A stretch of DNA of 64,000 bases, from NCBI RefSeq assembly GCF_019399895.1, contig NC_091879.1, positions 868,001-932,000 of the forward strand, read 5' to 3'. The translations under genes were made by a program, and so were the position numbers. The DNA is from Cardiocondyla obscurior (taxonomy: Eukaryota > Arthropoda > Insecta > Hymenoptera > Formicidae). Below the pieces are notes generated by a model, which was not told the DNA's origin, made no database searches, and was given only the letters and a program-made list of their open reading frames with translations. Of the stretch, positions 51,419-63,700 are shown piece by piece. Each line of letters starts with the position of its first letter. Position 1 is the stretch's first letter.

Positions 51419-51460
51419 TTAGTCATTTTCCGCAAGATGTGCATCTTTTAATTCTTTCAG
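51419..51460 (-). other. Possible third exon or 3' UTR exon of the 51.6-kb gene
   Basis: After a 93-nt candidate intron (51461-51553, GTAAGA...TTACAG), 42 bases read LKELKDAHLAEND and stop in phase 0. The upstream frame meets TAA 12 bases before the junction, so as it stands the exon would be untranslated. Another phase reads ERIKRCTSCGK and stop. An AATAAA (complement of 51403-51408) follows closely. Confidence 0.35.
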
Positions 51461-51565
51461 CTGTAAAAATATAAAAAGGATATAAGTATATATAAATAAA
51501 AAATTAAGGATTATAAAACAATATAAGTTTTATTAACGAATTTTTTTTCTTACCTGTGATGAATT

Positions 51566-52746
51566 TTATAAAAATATTCGAAATTCCCTCTGCGGAAAGA
51601 AGTCGATTGTTTCATCGACTTCTACGATGGCAGTTTTTTTTCCCTCCATCTTTTGGTTTGGTGAATCGGATTTTAATTCTGCTTCAGGAAATTCCACATT
51701 TTCTTTATAATCTGAAGAAGTTGAAGATACATCCTCCCAATCAGTGTCTGAATCATCTTCAGACGTTGAGTTAGAAGATATTTCGTCCGGAACACGAAAA
51801 TCTGTTAACATAAGTTCCAATGCTCGTGGTCCTAATAATGAAAACTGAGCAATCATATCGTCTATTTCCTTGTACATCTCTAATTCATGCGGTAGTTTGT
51901 TGTCTCCGGTTACTTCATCATCGTCAGATTTCAAAAGAAAATTAAAACATGAATCTATTCCATCAAATAGATTATTGCTCAGATTAATTGATTTATCGTT
52001 TGTATTTTCCGGATTTAATAAAGTTTCATTCGGATTAAGAGTTTCACCCCATATGTCATTCACAACCTTTAAAAAAAAAAAAAATTTGTTACTCTTGAAA
52101 ATTTTTTTTATTCCGCGAATTATTCAATATTAAGTTTCATGTAAAATTTAATGTAAAGTAAGGTGACGGGAAAGTTTGTAACACTGATGATACATTTATG
52201 TTTGTAATAAATAAAGTTTTCATTAAAAAAAAAAAAAATAAAAAATTACAAGCGAATAAAAGAGCATTTTTTTACTGTTAATTATTATTGCACATACTTT
52301 TTTTTAATTTGGTATTTTTGAATTATCCAAGTGAAATGAGCGATCCATGCATTTCAACGGCTCTTGAATGTCATTTGTAATTGACACGTTTTAGTAGCAG
52401 CAATTTACTCTAAAGATGTCAGAAACTCCCCCCGTTACCTTAATAAAAAAAAAAAAAAGTAAAAGATACTTACTTCTTTCGGTAGATATTTCAGCATGAT
52501 CAGATTGTCTATTTCTTCCTCGGAAAAGATATGCTGGGAAAACTTCACTCTTTCCAGATCCTCAATTGTCGGTATCGTGTTTATGATCCTACGTCTTAGC
52601 GAGCAGCGTGCACACCCTCGTATGTATTCGGTTACGGAATCGTTTGAGAACAACTTTGATTTCCGCACTATATCACACGAATATAGATAATTGAGAATCG
52701 ATTTCTTGGTATTTGCATTTGGAAAATAAAATACCGTGTCAGACAT
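51566..52746 (-). CDS. Uncharacterised protein with acidic serine-rich C-terminal half
   Basis: I do not recognise this gene. Two exons, complement(join(51566..52066, 52474..52746)), encode 257 residues. The first (91 residues, ATG at 52746) is hydrophilic with a CARC pair followed by LRRR, and ends PKE before GTAAGT. The second begins after a long T tract and AAAG in phase 0. It holds a helix-like SLLGPRALELMLTDF and then an acidic Ser/Asp/Glu stretch (STSEDDSDTDWEDVSSTS). The composition suggests a soluble nuclear or regulatory protein, but this is only an impression. The intron is about 400 bases. The stop lies 12 bases before a strong donor (CAG/GTAAGA), and a further in-frame coding-like exon follows, so the true 3' end is uncertain. 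Confidence 0.7.
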
Positions 52747-53231
52747 TTCGGCTTATTAAACACTGCTCAACGACGTTTATTAATTAATATAAATTTTCAA
52801 ACTCTCTTGCTTTAGCCTTCACTACGTGTACGCGACACAGTTTTGTCAGAAATTTCACCAAAAAGGCAATCGAAAATAGTAACAGATCTTGAATATATCG
52901 TGGATCTTTAAGTACTGTTCGTTCTAACGATTGACACCGAAGTGACTACTTGTTAAAAATCCGACGATTGCAAACCTAAAACCCTAAAACCTTCGGTAGG
53001 GGTAAGTAAATCAAAGTTTCTGTACTTCAATAAACTGCAACGCTAGTGGACGATAAAAGTAAGGGTAGGGAAAAGCAAAAACTTAAAACAAAGACTTAAG
53101 ACAGCCATTTTTTTATTCAAACCAATGTTTTTGGAACATGGCCGCAAATAAACCTATGAAAATTTAGACTATTATAGGAAAAGGAGGGGAAAATAATGTT
53201 TTAAGACATCCATTCTCCTTCCATTCCAAGA
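52747..53231. other. Upstream region of the 51.6-kb gene
   Basis: Presumed 5' UTR and promoter of the minus-strand gene. No exon or clear promoter element was recognised. Confidence 0.3.
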
Positions 53232-53510
53232 ATTCCATTAGCAAGCTACTGTATTCATCCTGCAAGAATATGCATATAGAATAAAATATGGTTAGAAGTC
53301 GTTAATTTTGTCTTAAAAAATCGTATTCCATTAGCAAGCTACTGTATTCATCCTGCAAGAATATGCACATAGAATAAAATATGGTTAGAAATCGTTAATT
53401 TTGTCTTAAAAAATCGTATTCCATTAGCAAGCTACTGTATTCATCCTGCAAGAATATGCACATAGAATAAAATATGGTTAGAAATCGTTAATTTTGTCTT
53501 AAAAAATCGT
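53232..53510. repeat. Tandem repeat, three 93-bp units
   Basis: Units start at 53232, 53325 and 53418, each beginning ATTCCATTAGCAAGCTACTG and ending TTAAAAAATCGT. Units 2 and 3 look identical; unit 1 differs from them at a couple of bases (GCATATAG for GCACATAG, and GAAGTCG for GAAATCG). Unit 1 is preceded by unique sequence. The near identity points to recent amplification or an assembly artefact. No coding content. Confidence 0.9.
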
Positions 53511-56500
53511 ATGAAAATTAAACATATCCGCGCGCGATTCTACGTGAAACGGCGTACAAACGCCGCGAAATATGTCTCACTGCTGTAATCACGAATGATT
53601 AATGATATCGTTCATACACGTCGTTTATCATTGCGAACAAGCGTAATGTTTTGCTCTAATAACGAGCGCATCTGCTTTTAATCAATTTATCAATCGCTCG
53701 GCGAGAAGAAAAATGACGCTTTTCGATAAACAGTTTCGCGTGGTATAATCGCTGATACGTTGAATTGATTTTCCGCCGACCGCGGCAGTGCGGCTAAAAT
53801 TACGAAAAAGCTGAAAGTTTTAACCCAAGTTTATTTAACGTTTATAATAATTCGGGATAAATATGAATTATGCAAAATCGTATGCGAATTTATGCGCGCA
53901 ATACGGAAATTATATATAAAATTAATATTGTATTCACAAAAACCTGAGAGATAAAAAAATGTGTTTAATAAAAATTAATTAAACAATAAATTACTTTTCA
54001 AACTTCTTAATAATTATAATTTTTAAAGGTAAATTTTAAGATTGAAAATAAAAATATTAATTTTTGTTTTAAACATTAAATATTAATATTGTAAAATTAT
54101 ATTTTTCTATGTCTAGAGATTCATTTTTTACAAAACCATTAAAACATAGTTTAAAATTTTGTGTGCAGTTTAGGCTATATTGTCTTAATTGTTTTTTTTT
54201 TTTTGCCCTTTTGCCCTTTTGCCCTTAAAACTGTCATTCTTGTTCGCCTTCCCCTAATCTGTTTTTTCAAAATCACCACAATTCCCACAATTGTTCTAAA
54301 TTTGACAAACGTAGCGCTAAGGTCACTGGAGAATTGAAAGATTTAATAACTCTGAAACGCATTAATAAAATATTCAAAATATGTCGAGTGCTCGACAAAA
54401 GCTACATGAAACTTTTTTTTTCGAACAATGTGTCTTTTCTTTTTTTTTTATTTGACGTACACAAAAGAAGTAGACCAATAAATACCACGTCATTAAGTAT
54501 AGCTGTCATTGGAAGTGAAAAGTATTGAATGATTTGTAAGAAAAGTCTTTTTAGTTAATGAAATCATTTTAGTTTCACTCTTTACAATAAAGTTTACCTG
54601 AGTCCGTCGAAAACGTGTAGTATTTTTTGGTTGAACTTTGAAATATTCAACGTTTAAACATTAAATTCTAACATGAAATTTTGATTTTACATTTTACTTC
54701 GCATAATGTATGTCAATTGCAAAATATCAATTATTAATTACTGCAATCGGATTACTTTCCACCCCGCCATGCGATAAAAACAAGCGGGCCGCGTATCGCG
54801 AACGCAAACGACCCAATTTTCCATTGCCAAACGTTATATCAAATGTACATAAAATATTTTCAATCCAATCCAATCCATAAATCGGGATATTTCTATAACG
54901 CTGCGCGTTCGATAATAATTGTGAGTAAGTAGCGCTCGCATTTCGAAATATTTTCTTTCGTTCGATCGGCTTTCGATTTGGTCAAAAAGGAAGATACGAA
55001 TTCAACGGAACCTTTCATACGTATGCATAAAAATACACGTATATAAATATATTCATGTGCATTTATACGGCGGAAGCAATGACCTTTATCCCTAGAGTCT
55101 TAAAAATGCATGCACGGAACATATTTACTTGTTGCTTTGTAATTCAATGATATACCGACGATTCGCATCTGCTTTAAAAAATTTCTTTTATTTAATTCAG
55201 TATCAATCTTTTTCGTATGCTCTTCCATTCGTTCATCCCTTCTATCTCTTTATTTATTGTATCCCTTATTTTTTAAATATATATATATATTTTTTTTAAA
55301 GTCTTTTCTTTTTTTCGCGAAACTCTTTCCTCCGCAAACGGTCCAGGGCCGCTTGAGAAGTAAACCTTCGAGCAAAACAACTTTCAGAGCCCGCAGTAAT
55401 GTACTTTCACATTTGCGAGACCAAGGCATTGAATCGCTCGAAACTCGTTTTGTATTATGAGAAAGGGAAATAGGTGGGGGGAGAAAGAGAGAAGGCGAGA
55501 GAAAGGAGATAAGGAGCGTGGGATGAGGATCGCGAGGAGGAAAAGGAGCGAGATAGGAAGGTAGAGGCAGCGAAGGTGAGGAAGATCGGGTCGACCGTGT
55601 TTTTCGTGCATCGCAGCGATTCGTAGATTTCCCGCTGAGAGTATCGAAGACTCGCCGCCTCGACTACATCGCTCAAGATAGCGGCGATTCCGCGCTCACG
55701 ATGAACGGGATCCCGTTTCTCTGAATCGAGGATTTGCCGGATTTACGAGCGAAATCGCGTCATCTCGCGCGGCGTTCGATCGCTCGCGTCCGGTCCTCCT
55801 CGATTCATGCCCGCGTCGCTGGCTTATCACAACTTTTTTTTCTTTTTTCATTATTAACGTTACTCTAAAGATGATTCACTAACAAATAACGCCTCGCGAT
55901 ATCGTATCGGAACATGCGTTTTAATTGCGACCGTTTGAGCGAAAGATCATGTCGCTTGTTGAACGAAGAATCTATCTCGAACTCGGCTCTCGTTAGTTAC
56001 TCGCAGCGAGTGAACCTTGAACTCGCCGTATTGCTGTACCAAGTAGCCTCGCTCGCAAATGATCGCTCGAATGAAGCCTCTGGACGTTTAAAAATTTTAC
56101 GACGCGTGCCGCCCGTGACGTAACCGGCCACGTTTCTAGCTCCGAGAACGACGAACCGCCAAAGCTCGCACTTCGATATTTAGAGAGCGATCTGTATTCA
56201 GCGTCCTCGCGTAGGACACCGGTGACCCAGTGACACGCAGAAAATCTTAGCGCGCGGCAAGTAATCGCGAGACTGTTGCGAGTTATCAGAAATAGCTCGC
56301 AGTTCGTTAATTACTTGCCCGAAATTACTCGCGAGCAGTTTAAAGGGTCCCCGCGCTTACGCCGTGCCGACATGCACGAAATTAGAAGTATTTCGCGCCG
56401 GCTGTCTTTATATTGGCACCGACGCACTCTCGAAGATCCGGTTTCACTTGGCTCGCAGACGGGAAGATATTCCGCGATGCGAGCCGATTCGAGATTTCTT

Positions 56501-56799
56501 ATTATATTGTCACTTTTCGTGACGCGTAGCGTGGCGGCGGGTTTTACGAGGATGCGAAATCACGTCGACATCAAAAGAAAAAGAAAATAAAAGAAACAAT
56601 ACCGCAGAGCTTTTTTTTACTTACGACACTGAGGCGAAAATCTACAGCATCTACAGCTTTATATTTTTATATATAATTTTTTTAATTTAATTTGTTTAAT
56701 TGTATTATTCATATTATTTCTACGATCGGTGCTTTTGACGCGGAGGGCATTTACGAAGCCAATACTTGGCATAAAAAAAAGTCCATTCGGTAATCATTT
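53511..56799. other. No gene seen
   Basis: Mostly AT-rich intergenic DNA. A short TTTTGCCC triplet of repeats lies at about 54201-54226. A purine-rich GA tract lies at about 55459-55580. Frames at 55.4-56.6 kb lack motifs. Confidence 0.4.
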
Positions 56800-57025
56800 A
56801 TTAGTTATTCCTAATTTTTCATGTAACTTGTGCGGAATGCGTTTAACAACTGATATTAATTATCACGAATTAATTAGCGTAGTGCTTCGAAAATATCGAG
56901 GCCTCATGATAATCTAAATTTTCTCTTCTTTTACTCTAGAAATGAACGTCGATCTCACGAGGCATGTTAAAATTCATCCACATATGCTTGAATCGGTCAA
57001 TTGTGACGATTGTATCTACATATAG
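56800..57025 (+). pseudogene. Possible C2H2 zinc-finger remnant
   Basis: One frame reads FSCNLCGMRLTTD (Cys-x2-Cys-Gly at 56823-56837) and stops near 56917. After a very good acceptor (CTTCTTTTACTCTAG ending at 56939) another frame reads MNVDLTRHVKIH (56942 on), then eight residues, then NCDDC and a stop at 57023-57025. L-x2-H-x3-H followed by a linker-length gap and Cys-x2-Cys is the usual spacing of tandem fingers. The first finger lacks correctly placed histidines and both parts end in stops, so I read this as decayed fragments, or as a short real exon (56940-57108, donor CAG/GTAAGG). No gene name is assigned. Confidence 0.35.
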
Positions 57026-57108
57026 TCTTTGAAGAAGAGCGGGACAAAGCGGCAGGAACTCAAAATTTATTTCAAGGATCCACAGAAAAGGAAAGCGTCT
57101 TAAAACAG

Positions 57109-58599
57109 GTAAGGATAAACCTATTGTTACTTTCGAGTTTCAGTAGAAAAAGAGAAACTCGATGAAGAATTTCTTAGATCTAAGAGTCTACTTATTGTTA
57201 GTTTTATTAGACCGTTATAATTAACGATGCCGATCGGATTATCTTTTACCATATATATAGAAATACAAATAAACCCAAGAATTAAAACTTTTAAGCATAA
57301 TAGTGTTCATTATATTGTGCTGGACTTTCATTTGCTTTTATGTATTGACTATTGTTCTCGTCCTGCAGAATATCCTATAGATTTTTTGATAAAATCCTTT
57401 TTATTAAAAACAAAAAAAAAAAAGAATAAAAAAAAGGAAAGGTTTTTTTTAATGAAAAGATCTATACATTATTTATGTCATTTATTTTTCAATGTCTCGT
57501 CGATTTCTCTCTTCTTATGAATATTGAGGTGAGTGGAATTTTTTTTTTTTTGGATTCGTATCGAGCGATCGCTTCCGCTCGGTTTAATATTACAACGCAA
57601 AATCGCGGGGTCTGTTTTTTAAATATACCACGCTCCGGGACAAAATTGTTTTTCGCGAAAGAACTGCGGCCCATTTAACATCATCGTACACATTATTCTA
57701 AATCACGTCGCCACGAGCGGAGATAGAATCTGCTCGTTATATTTAGCCGAACGTTTTGTAAATTGGACTCGAAAAGACGCTGTTGGCCGTCGGCGCAATT
57801 GTTTTTTTTTTTTTTTTTATAACACTTAAATCGAGCTGTTAAATCGCTCGATGCAATCGTGTGAAAGTGCTTATTGTCAGAAAAGCGCCTTAAATTTTAA
57901 CTCCTCACCGCGGATTCTAGCGCGATTGTGAATCGCTGAACCCCGCGGGCTCATTGTTTTCGTACTTTTTTTTTTTTTTGTACAAGAATCAGTTCGCCGC
58001 CACTGCGCGGCGCGAAAGGAGAATGGAAACCACCGACGATGGAAACTGTTACGCTCGTGCTCTATATAGCGAAGCCAGCATTGCGAAAAGTCGACCGCGT
58101 TGATGAGCGCGAGCGAAGCACCGATTAAAAAACTTGTAGCTTCGAAAATTCTCTTTGGAAAAAAGATGACGTAGGGAATTGCCGAATCGACTATACCTTT
58201 GTTCACGCGAATCGCGGCTGTCCCGCGATCGATCGGCGCGAGCGAAATTTTTGCGCAACCTTGAACGGTAATGTAGATCGAAAAATACCCACGTGTCAAA
58301 ACCGAGGAGCGGCGATAAAAGATAAGACGCGGATTATCGAGGCGATAATAGATAATACGCGGGTGAATCCGTGGTTTTTTCCTTCGCCGACCTGAGCGCG
58401 ATTCGCGTTAAAAAAAAAAAAAAACATCGAGGTGGGCTTAGCGAATTTCAAAGAAATCTGAAAAGAAAATATTCTTACGCAACTACGACGGGTTTGGAAA
58501 ACTTGGGCGAGAATCGCCGGATTTCTATTTAAAATCGTATACACGATCTGATTGTAAAATGTCTTGTTTACGTGCGGAGTGAATTTCAAGCGGAAGTCG
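57109..58599. other. No gene seen
   Basis: Mixed AT-rich DNA with poly-T tracts (for example about 57801-57818). The frames on both strands have no recognisable domains. Confidence 0.4.
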
Positions 58600-59340
58600 G
58601 TCGTCGCAGTCTCGGAACGAAGAAACGGCAGAACGAGGGGAAAAAAAAAAAGCATTTTCTTTTTCGCGAATACGCGGCAGAAAAATTCCTGAGTTTTCGC
58701 GCGACTTTCGAGTCGAAGAGGACGCGGTCGTTCAGGCGGGGGGACGTGCAGGATGCGTCGATTGCGAAATGCGAACTTTTCCTAGCGTGACTCGCCGATG
58801 GAGGCCACGCGGATGGCGCTGGGACTCGCAGCGATACGGTCCTGGGACGTTCGTGCGGGGACGGAAACTGCCGACCGCGATGCCCTGCGTCCCGTCACGC
58901 GGCAGTTGACTCCATCGTCTCCATCAAGGCGGCTTGATCGCGGTTGCACGTCGGCCGAGTGCACGGTGGAGCGCGGATTACAGCAGGCTGATAGCGCAGC
59001 GGCGATTACGTCGCGAATCAGTAACGAACGGGAAAACAGACGAGGGTGCTCGAGAAAGCGGGACGCGCGAGAAAGGGACAGAAAGCGTGCGGGGGTGTGC
59101 TCCCTGTGAACGTGTGTGCTCGAAGGGGAAGGAGAGGAAGGCAGCTAGGAGAGAAGTAGGACGACGTTGGATAATCGCGGGCTACGAAGACGATCGTGGA
59201 CGGCACCGTTCGCTGGCGCGGAAACGACGAGGATGCACGAGGAGAAGGGGATGGGACGAGCGGAAAAGTGGCGAAAACTGTAAAGGTGGAGGCGCAGTGC
59301 CGTGTACGTCGGGAGAGATAGGGAGCCGTAGAGGCGGCAG

Positions 59341-59391
59341 CGACAGCGGCGACGACGGCGACGACGGCGACGGCGACGACGAGGGTGACGG
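59341..59391. repeat. GAC/GGC triplet repeat
   Basis: Imperfect GAC-GGC triplets within the CpG-rich block, translating to Asp/Gly or Ser/Thr runs in some frames. Confidence 0.75.
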
Positions 59392-59663
59392 CAGTGGTAA
59401 ACGGTGACAGTGATAGCAGTGGCGCGGTGACAGCGCGGAGGCGCTCCGATGGTACTTCGGTGAACGGTCGCGCGGCGGTAGAGGAGAGGAGGAGGTCGCT
59501 GCGTGTTGCGTGCACGCCGGCCCGGCGGCGGCGGCAGTGGTGGTGTGCGCGCGTGTTAGTGCGACACGCACTTGCTCGGCGGGGCCGCGTCTCGTCCTCG
59601 TCGTCGCCGTCGTCGTCTCGCTCCGTCCTACTGGCGGCGCGTCGTCATCAGGCGGCGCGGACA

Positions 59664-59689
59664 TCGTCGTCGTCGTCGTCGTCGTCGTA
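59664..59689. repeat. GTC/TCG triplet microsatellite
   Basis: About eight perfect TCG triplets within the CpG-rich block. It accounts for the arginine and serine runs in overlapping frames. Confidence 0.85.
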
Positions 59690-60493
59690 TCTCGTTCCCT
59701 CGTCCACCCGCAACGAGCTGCTCGACGGCAGCAGCGGCTCCCCACCGCAACGCGCCGCCTCCGTCGTCGTCGTCGCCGCCGTCGTCGTTCCTCTCTCAGT
59801 CGCTCTCGCCGGGGGCCACCGCACCGAAGGCGTCCGCGCGACGAGCCAGACCAGCCGCCACGCAAGATGGCTGTATGTCGCTGACGAGAGGCCGACAAAC
59901 CGGACGGGAGTGCAGACAGTCCGCGGATAAGCGGAACATGCGGCTACGTGATCGTCGGGCCCGTCCCTGAAGAGAGAGACACTGGCCAAGAAGCGAGAGG
60001 TGAGTACGATTGTATGAGGGTATATTCTTGTATGCGCGCGCGTGTGTGTGTACACGAGCGGCTGAGTTTCTCTTTCTCTCTCTCTCTTTCCTCGTTCCTC
60101 GCAATGGACCTCTCGATTTTTCGCCTCGATCGCCAAGAAACGATTTTCTTCTACCCTTGCTTTCTCTCGTACTCTAAAAAAAAAAAAAAACCAAGTCTCT
60201 ACCGACCGGACGATCGTTCGCTTCTAGCCTTGCTATATATACGGTGTACATTAACGGCGAACGCGAGCAAGCCATACGTGGACTCTACCAGCGATATGAA
60301 CGAGCAAAAATACATTCATATGCCGTAACCGCGTACAATAAGTGTAAACAAATTCGCAAAGCTTCCTCGGACCTCCGGGCATCTTTTCGAATAAAGTCGG
60401 CTGGTCTTCGAGGCCTCGTGATAGCGGTCTATCCGGTGGCGTATCTTGCTTCTCCCTCCCCCGCAGCTAACCAAAAATTCGCTCATCATTGGG

Positions 60494-60519
60494 TATCTTC
60501 CACGGCGACGTGGAAGATA
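60494..60519. other. Perfect 11-bp hairpin with GCGA tetraloop
   Basis: TATCTTCCACG (60494-60504), GCGA, then CGTGGAAGATA (60509-60519). The arms are perfect complements and the loop fits the GNRA class when read on +. It lies about 0.5 kb into the intron that follows the donor at 60000. Confidence 0.6.
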
Positions 60520-60686
60520 TTGCACCGCGTGCTCGTATCTTCGCGAGGTTTTTCGTGCATCGATAACGACCTGTCTCTTGTCTCCTTTCTTCCTATCCCC
60601 GTTACCGTTCCTCTCTGCATCCGCAAATACCCTCGTCTCCCTCCGCTTCTCCGCGCGCCCCGGCTTTCTCGTCTCTCTCTTTTTCC

Positions 60687-60689
<3 letters not shown>

Positions 60690-60736
<47 letters not shown>
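60690..60736. repeat. CT dinucleotide microsatellite
   Basis: An uninterrupted CT run of about 47 bases in the presumed intron. Confidence 0.95.
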
Positions 60737-60739
<3 letters not shown>

Positions 60740-63700
60740 CTTTCTTTCTGTCTCTCCCCCCTCCCGCGCACGTCTGCGTGGCAGTCTATCAGTGTCTGCA
60801 CTTTGTCGGCCCGCACTTTCCCCCGTACCAGGCTCCGGCCTGTCGATTGAATGGCTCCTACTATGGCTCCGGTTCTATGCGTGCGTGTCGTGGAACGGGA
60901 GACCGAGGCCCTGGAAACATCTGTCGGACGACCTAACCTCCAAAATCTGCGGGCGTACTCGCCGCCGTCGATGTCGGTGTACGACCCGCCCTTCGCCCCT
61001 CGAAAGGCGCGATTCTGCCGGCCGCGATTCGTAAAAAAGTGACGCGATCGGTTTCCCGAAGTCGGTAATTATTTCAGAAGCCGGGGTCTCGGTCTCTTCA
61101 AATAATTGACTCCCCTTAGATAAATCGTCTCCTGTGCTTTCTCACGCCTCTCTCGCGCGAACGAAGGGAGCCGAAAACGACGTGCTTTTCGTAGACGAGC
61201 GAGTGACCCTTCGAAAAACAGCTACGTTGATCAGTGATCTAAAATTCGCAAGAACATTCTCGCCCTAAATGGGCGTAAACTGGCGTTGAAAAACCTATGT
61301 CGTCCGAATCGTAAGTTATTTTTTTTTCTCTCTCTCTCTCTCTTTTTGCTCTGCATTTTCTTCTTTTTTATTTTTCTTAAATCGTGAAATAATTATTGAT
61401 AAAAAATGTTAATTTTTTACTAATTTCTCTGCGCGAAAATCCGCAGAGGAAGCGATCTCGAATGCCGACCCTTTTTACGACGCGATATCGAATTTCAAAT
61501 CGCCGCGACAATGCCGCTCGCTTCGCACGATCTTTTTTTTATATAAATATTAACCGCGAATGTCGGTGGCGGGCATGAATAACGATCGCGAAACGCCGAC
61601 GGGAATCGGGATTTATTTTTCCGCGCAGATGTGCGATTAGAGCCTCACCTTGGCGCTCCGCCTTTGGAGCGCGTCATCGGCTGACGCACTCTACTCTACT
61701 TTCGTCTTATTGAATTACGGCCACCGTATTTTGATCGCGATCGTCCTCGGCTGAGGAAAGTCGCGAGCTCATTGCGAGCAAAGTCGCGAGCGTATCGCGT
61801 GCGAAACGGATTCCGAGACCCCGGCGGGGTCCTCGCGGAAAAAGGGAAAATCCGCTTACCGTGACTACGTTTTTTTTTTCTTTTGTTTTTTTTGCGTCTT
61901 TGCTTTTTTTCTACACTCGAGCCACTTCTCGTAACATCTGTCGACGTGGCCGGTCGCGTCTCGCCGGATCGCGATTTCCTCCGTCACGCTATCGCTTGCG
62001 ATTGCCGGCGCGTTGTCCTCCTCGTCGGGCCCGACGTCCGTCGACGGTGGTTGTTAACCCGAGCGCACGTTCCCCGACACGCACGTCCCGGAGTCGCAGT
62101 CCCGGCGAAAAGATATTGGAACTCGCGCGACGATCGTTTGAAATTTATATTCCCTCGTGTGTCCGCGTACGAGTACGGTGGTCCGACCGGCATTGAGATA
62201 AATCGAGCAACGGCGATCGAATCTCCACCGCGACGGGAAACTGTTTCGTTACGTCCCAACGCTCGGGGTTTGCGTTGATTTTTGGGCACACCCTGTATAT
62301 GCGGCGCGGCCGGGTAGCATCCCGCGTTCTCCGACCGTTCGGATGCGGGTACGTCTCTCTATACCTGGCCATTAGTGTGGCGAGCCCGTCGCCCTTCGTT
62401 TTCGGCGATGGCCATTGTCCTCGCCTCGCTACCTACGGTCCAGTTTCGTTGCGGCGCGCCGGAACGCGTATTAGGAAAGTGCCCCGGCCGAGCGCTGTAA
62501 TTAGCAATTTCGGGAAGAGGCCGGGCCTGAATTCGCCCGCTAAGGGTTTATCGATTCGCTCGGCCGGCGGCTTACGTTTTGGGTGTAATTCGGTTTTGGC
62601 AGCCGGTTGTGTCGCTGGCCTCTCCCGCCTCCCCGTCCCTTCCTCTCGCGCGTGAAAAACAAAGCTGTTTCGTTGTCGCCGAAGCGGCCACCGCGGCGAA
62701 GAAATCACCGCGGGGAGCTTTTTGTTATCGCTGCGAAATCGCCACCCGTCGCTTTTTTCGAGCCGCGTGAAAATCACGGCGGGAAGTGTACCGTCGAATG
62801 GAACGGCGAAGTCGCCGCGGAACGATGGGTCCGCCGGTCGACGGCGATTATCGGTGAAATTTCGGTGGTACGATTTTTCCCCGCGTACGCTGAGAAGAAT
62901 ACGAAATGCGACGCGGGTCTGCGATAAGCCGCGATGGAGAATTTTCGTGTGCGTGCCGCTGATGCGCTTTCGAAACCACGTGGAAGCGATACGGTTGGTA
63001 AAACGATACGCGTTCCGCAAACGCAGCTTTCGAGCGCGACGCATCCGGGCCTCGTCATTCGGAAAATTCCCCCCGCGAATCGAATCGCGAGCGACTCCCT
63101 CGGGTTAATCTCCACAGCGATCGGCACCGCCGATGCCGCGACCCGCGCTGAAATCCCTTTCGAACCCCGACCTGTCGACCCTCCTTCTCGATCCTCGAGA
63201 GAAAGGCGGATATAAAAAGGAAGCTCGTGCGCTCTTCATTCCGAACCGTATAATTTTTTTTTGTCGTTACCGTCTAACGGAAGGCAGGCGCACGAAATTA
63301 CAGCCGGGGGCCCTCGCTTGGGACTGTTGCCTGAAATCATGGGTAATGACCAAGTATTCAATATCTATGTTCGGGCTGTTTTGAATGTCCATTAAATCGT
63401 CGCGCAAACGGGGAAAGTATTCCGAACGACGATATCGTCCTCCGATCTCGCGAAATGAGAGAACGAGTCGCGTTCAATTTGTATCTTCGTACGCCTACAT
63501 AGTACGTGGACTGTATCCGCGTAAAACCTTGCGCGTGATTAATAGTCGAAGTAATAACAAGGCGACGCGAGAAAACCGGAGCGAATTGGGGGGTTCAAAT
63601 ATTTCATCCGCGCGGACTTTCGTCAATCGTGGAAGTGGCGATTACTTTTGCCAGCCGTCGTTCTCGCGAAAGGCGAATCGTGCAAAAATACGATGGTACG

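Larger units (their letters stand above)
58600..59999 (+). promoter_or_regulatory. CpG- and triplet-rich block, probable promoter and non-coding first exon
   Basis: CpG-dense sequence ending in a strong plus-strand donor (GAG/GTGAGT, intron from 60000). All three plus frames meet stops in the last 150 bases or lack an ATG into the donor; one short frame, GPVPEERDTGQEARG, crosses the donor but begins after a stop without ATG. This fits a 5' UTR exon of a gene whose coding exons lie beyond the window. Long frames here are poly-Arg, poly-Ser or poly-Val translations of triplet repeats. Confidence 0.45.

Noticed and set aside
59182..59898. 238-residue minus-strand frame and its plus-strand counterparts
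   Set aside because: Arg, Thr and Ser runs come from triplet repeats; long frames appear in several phases at once.
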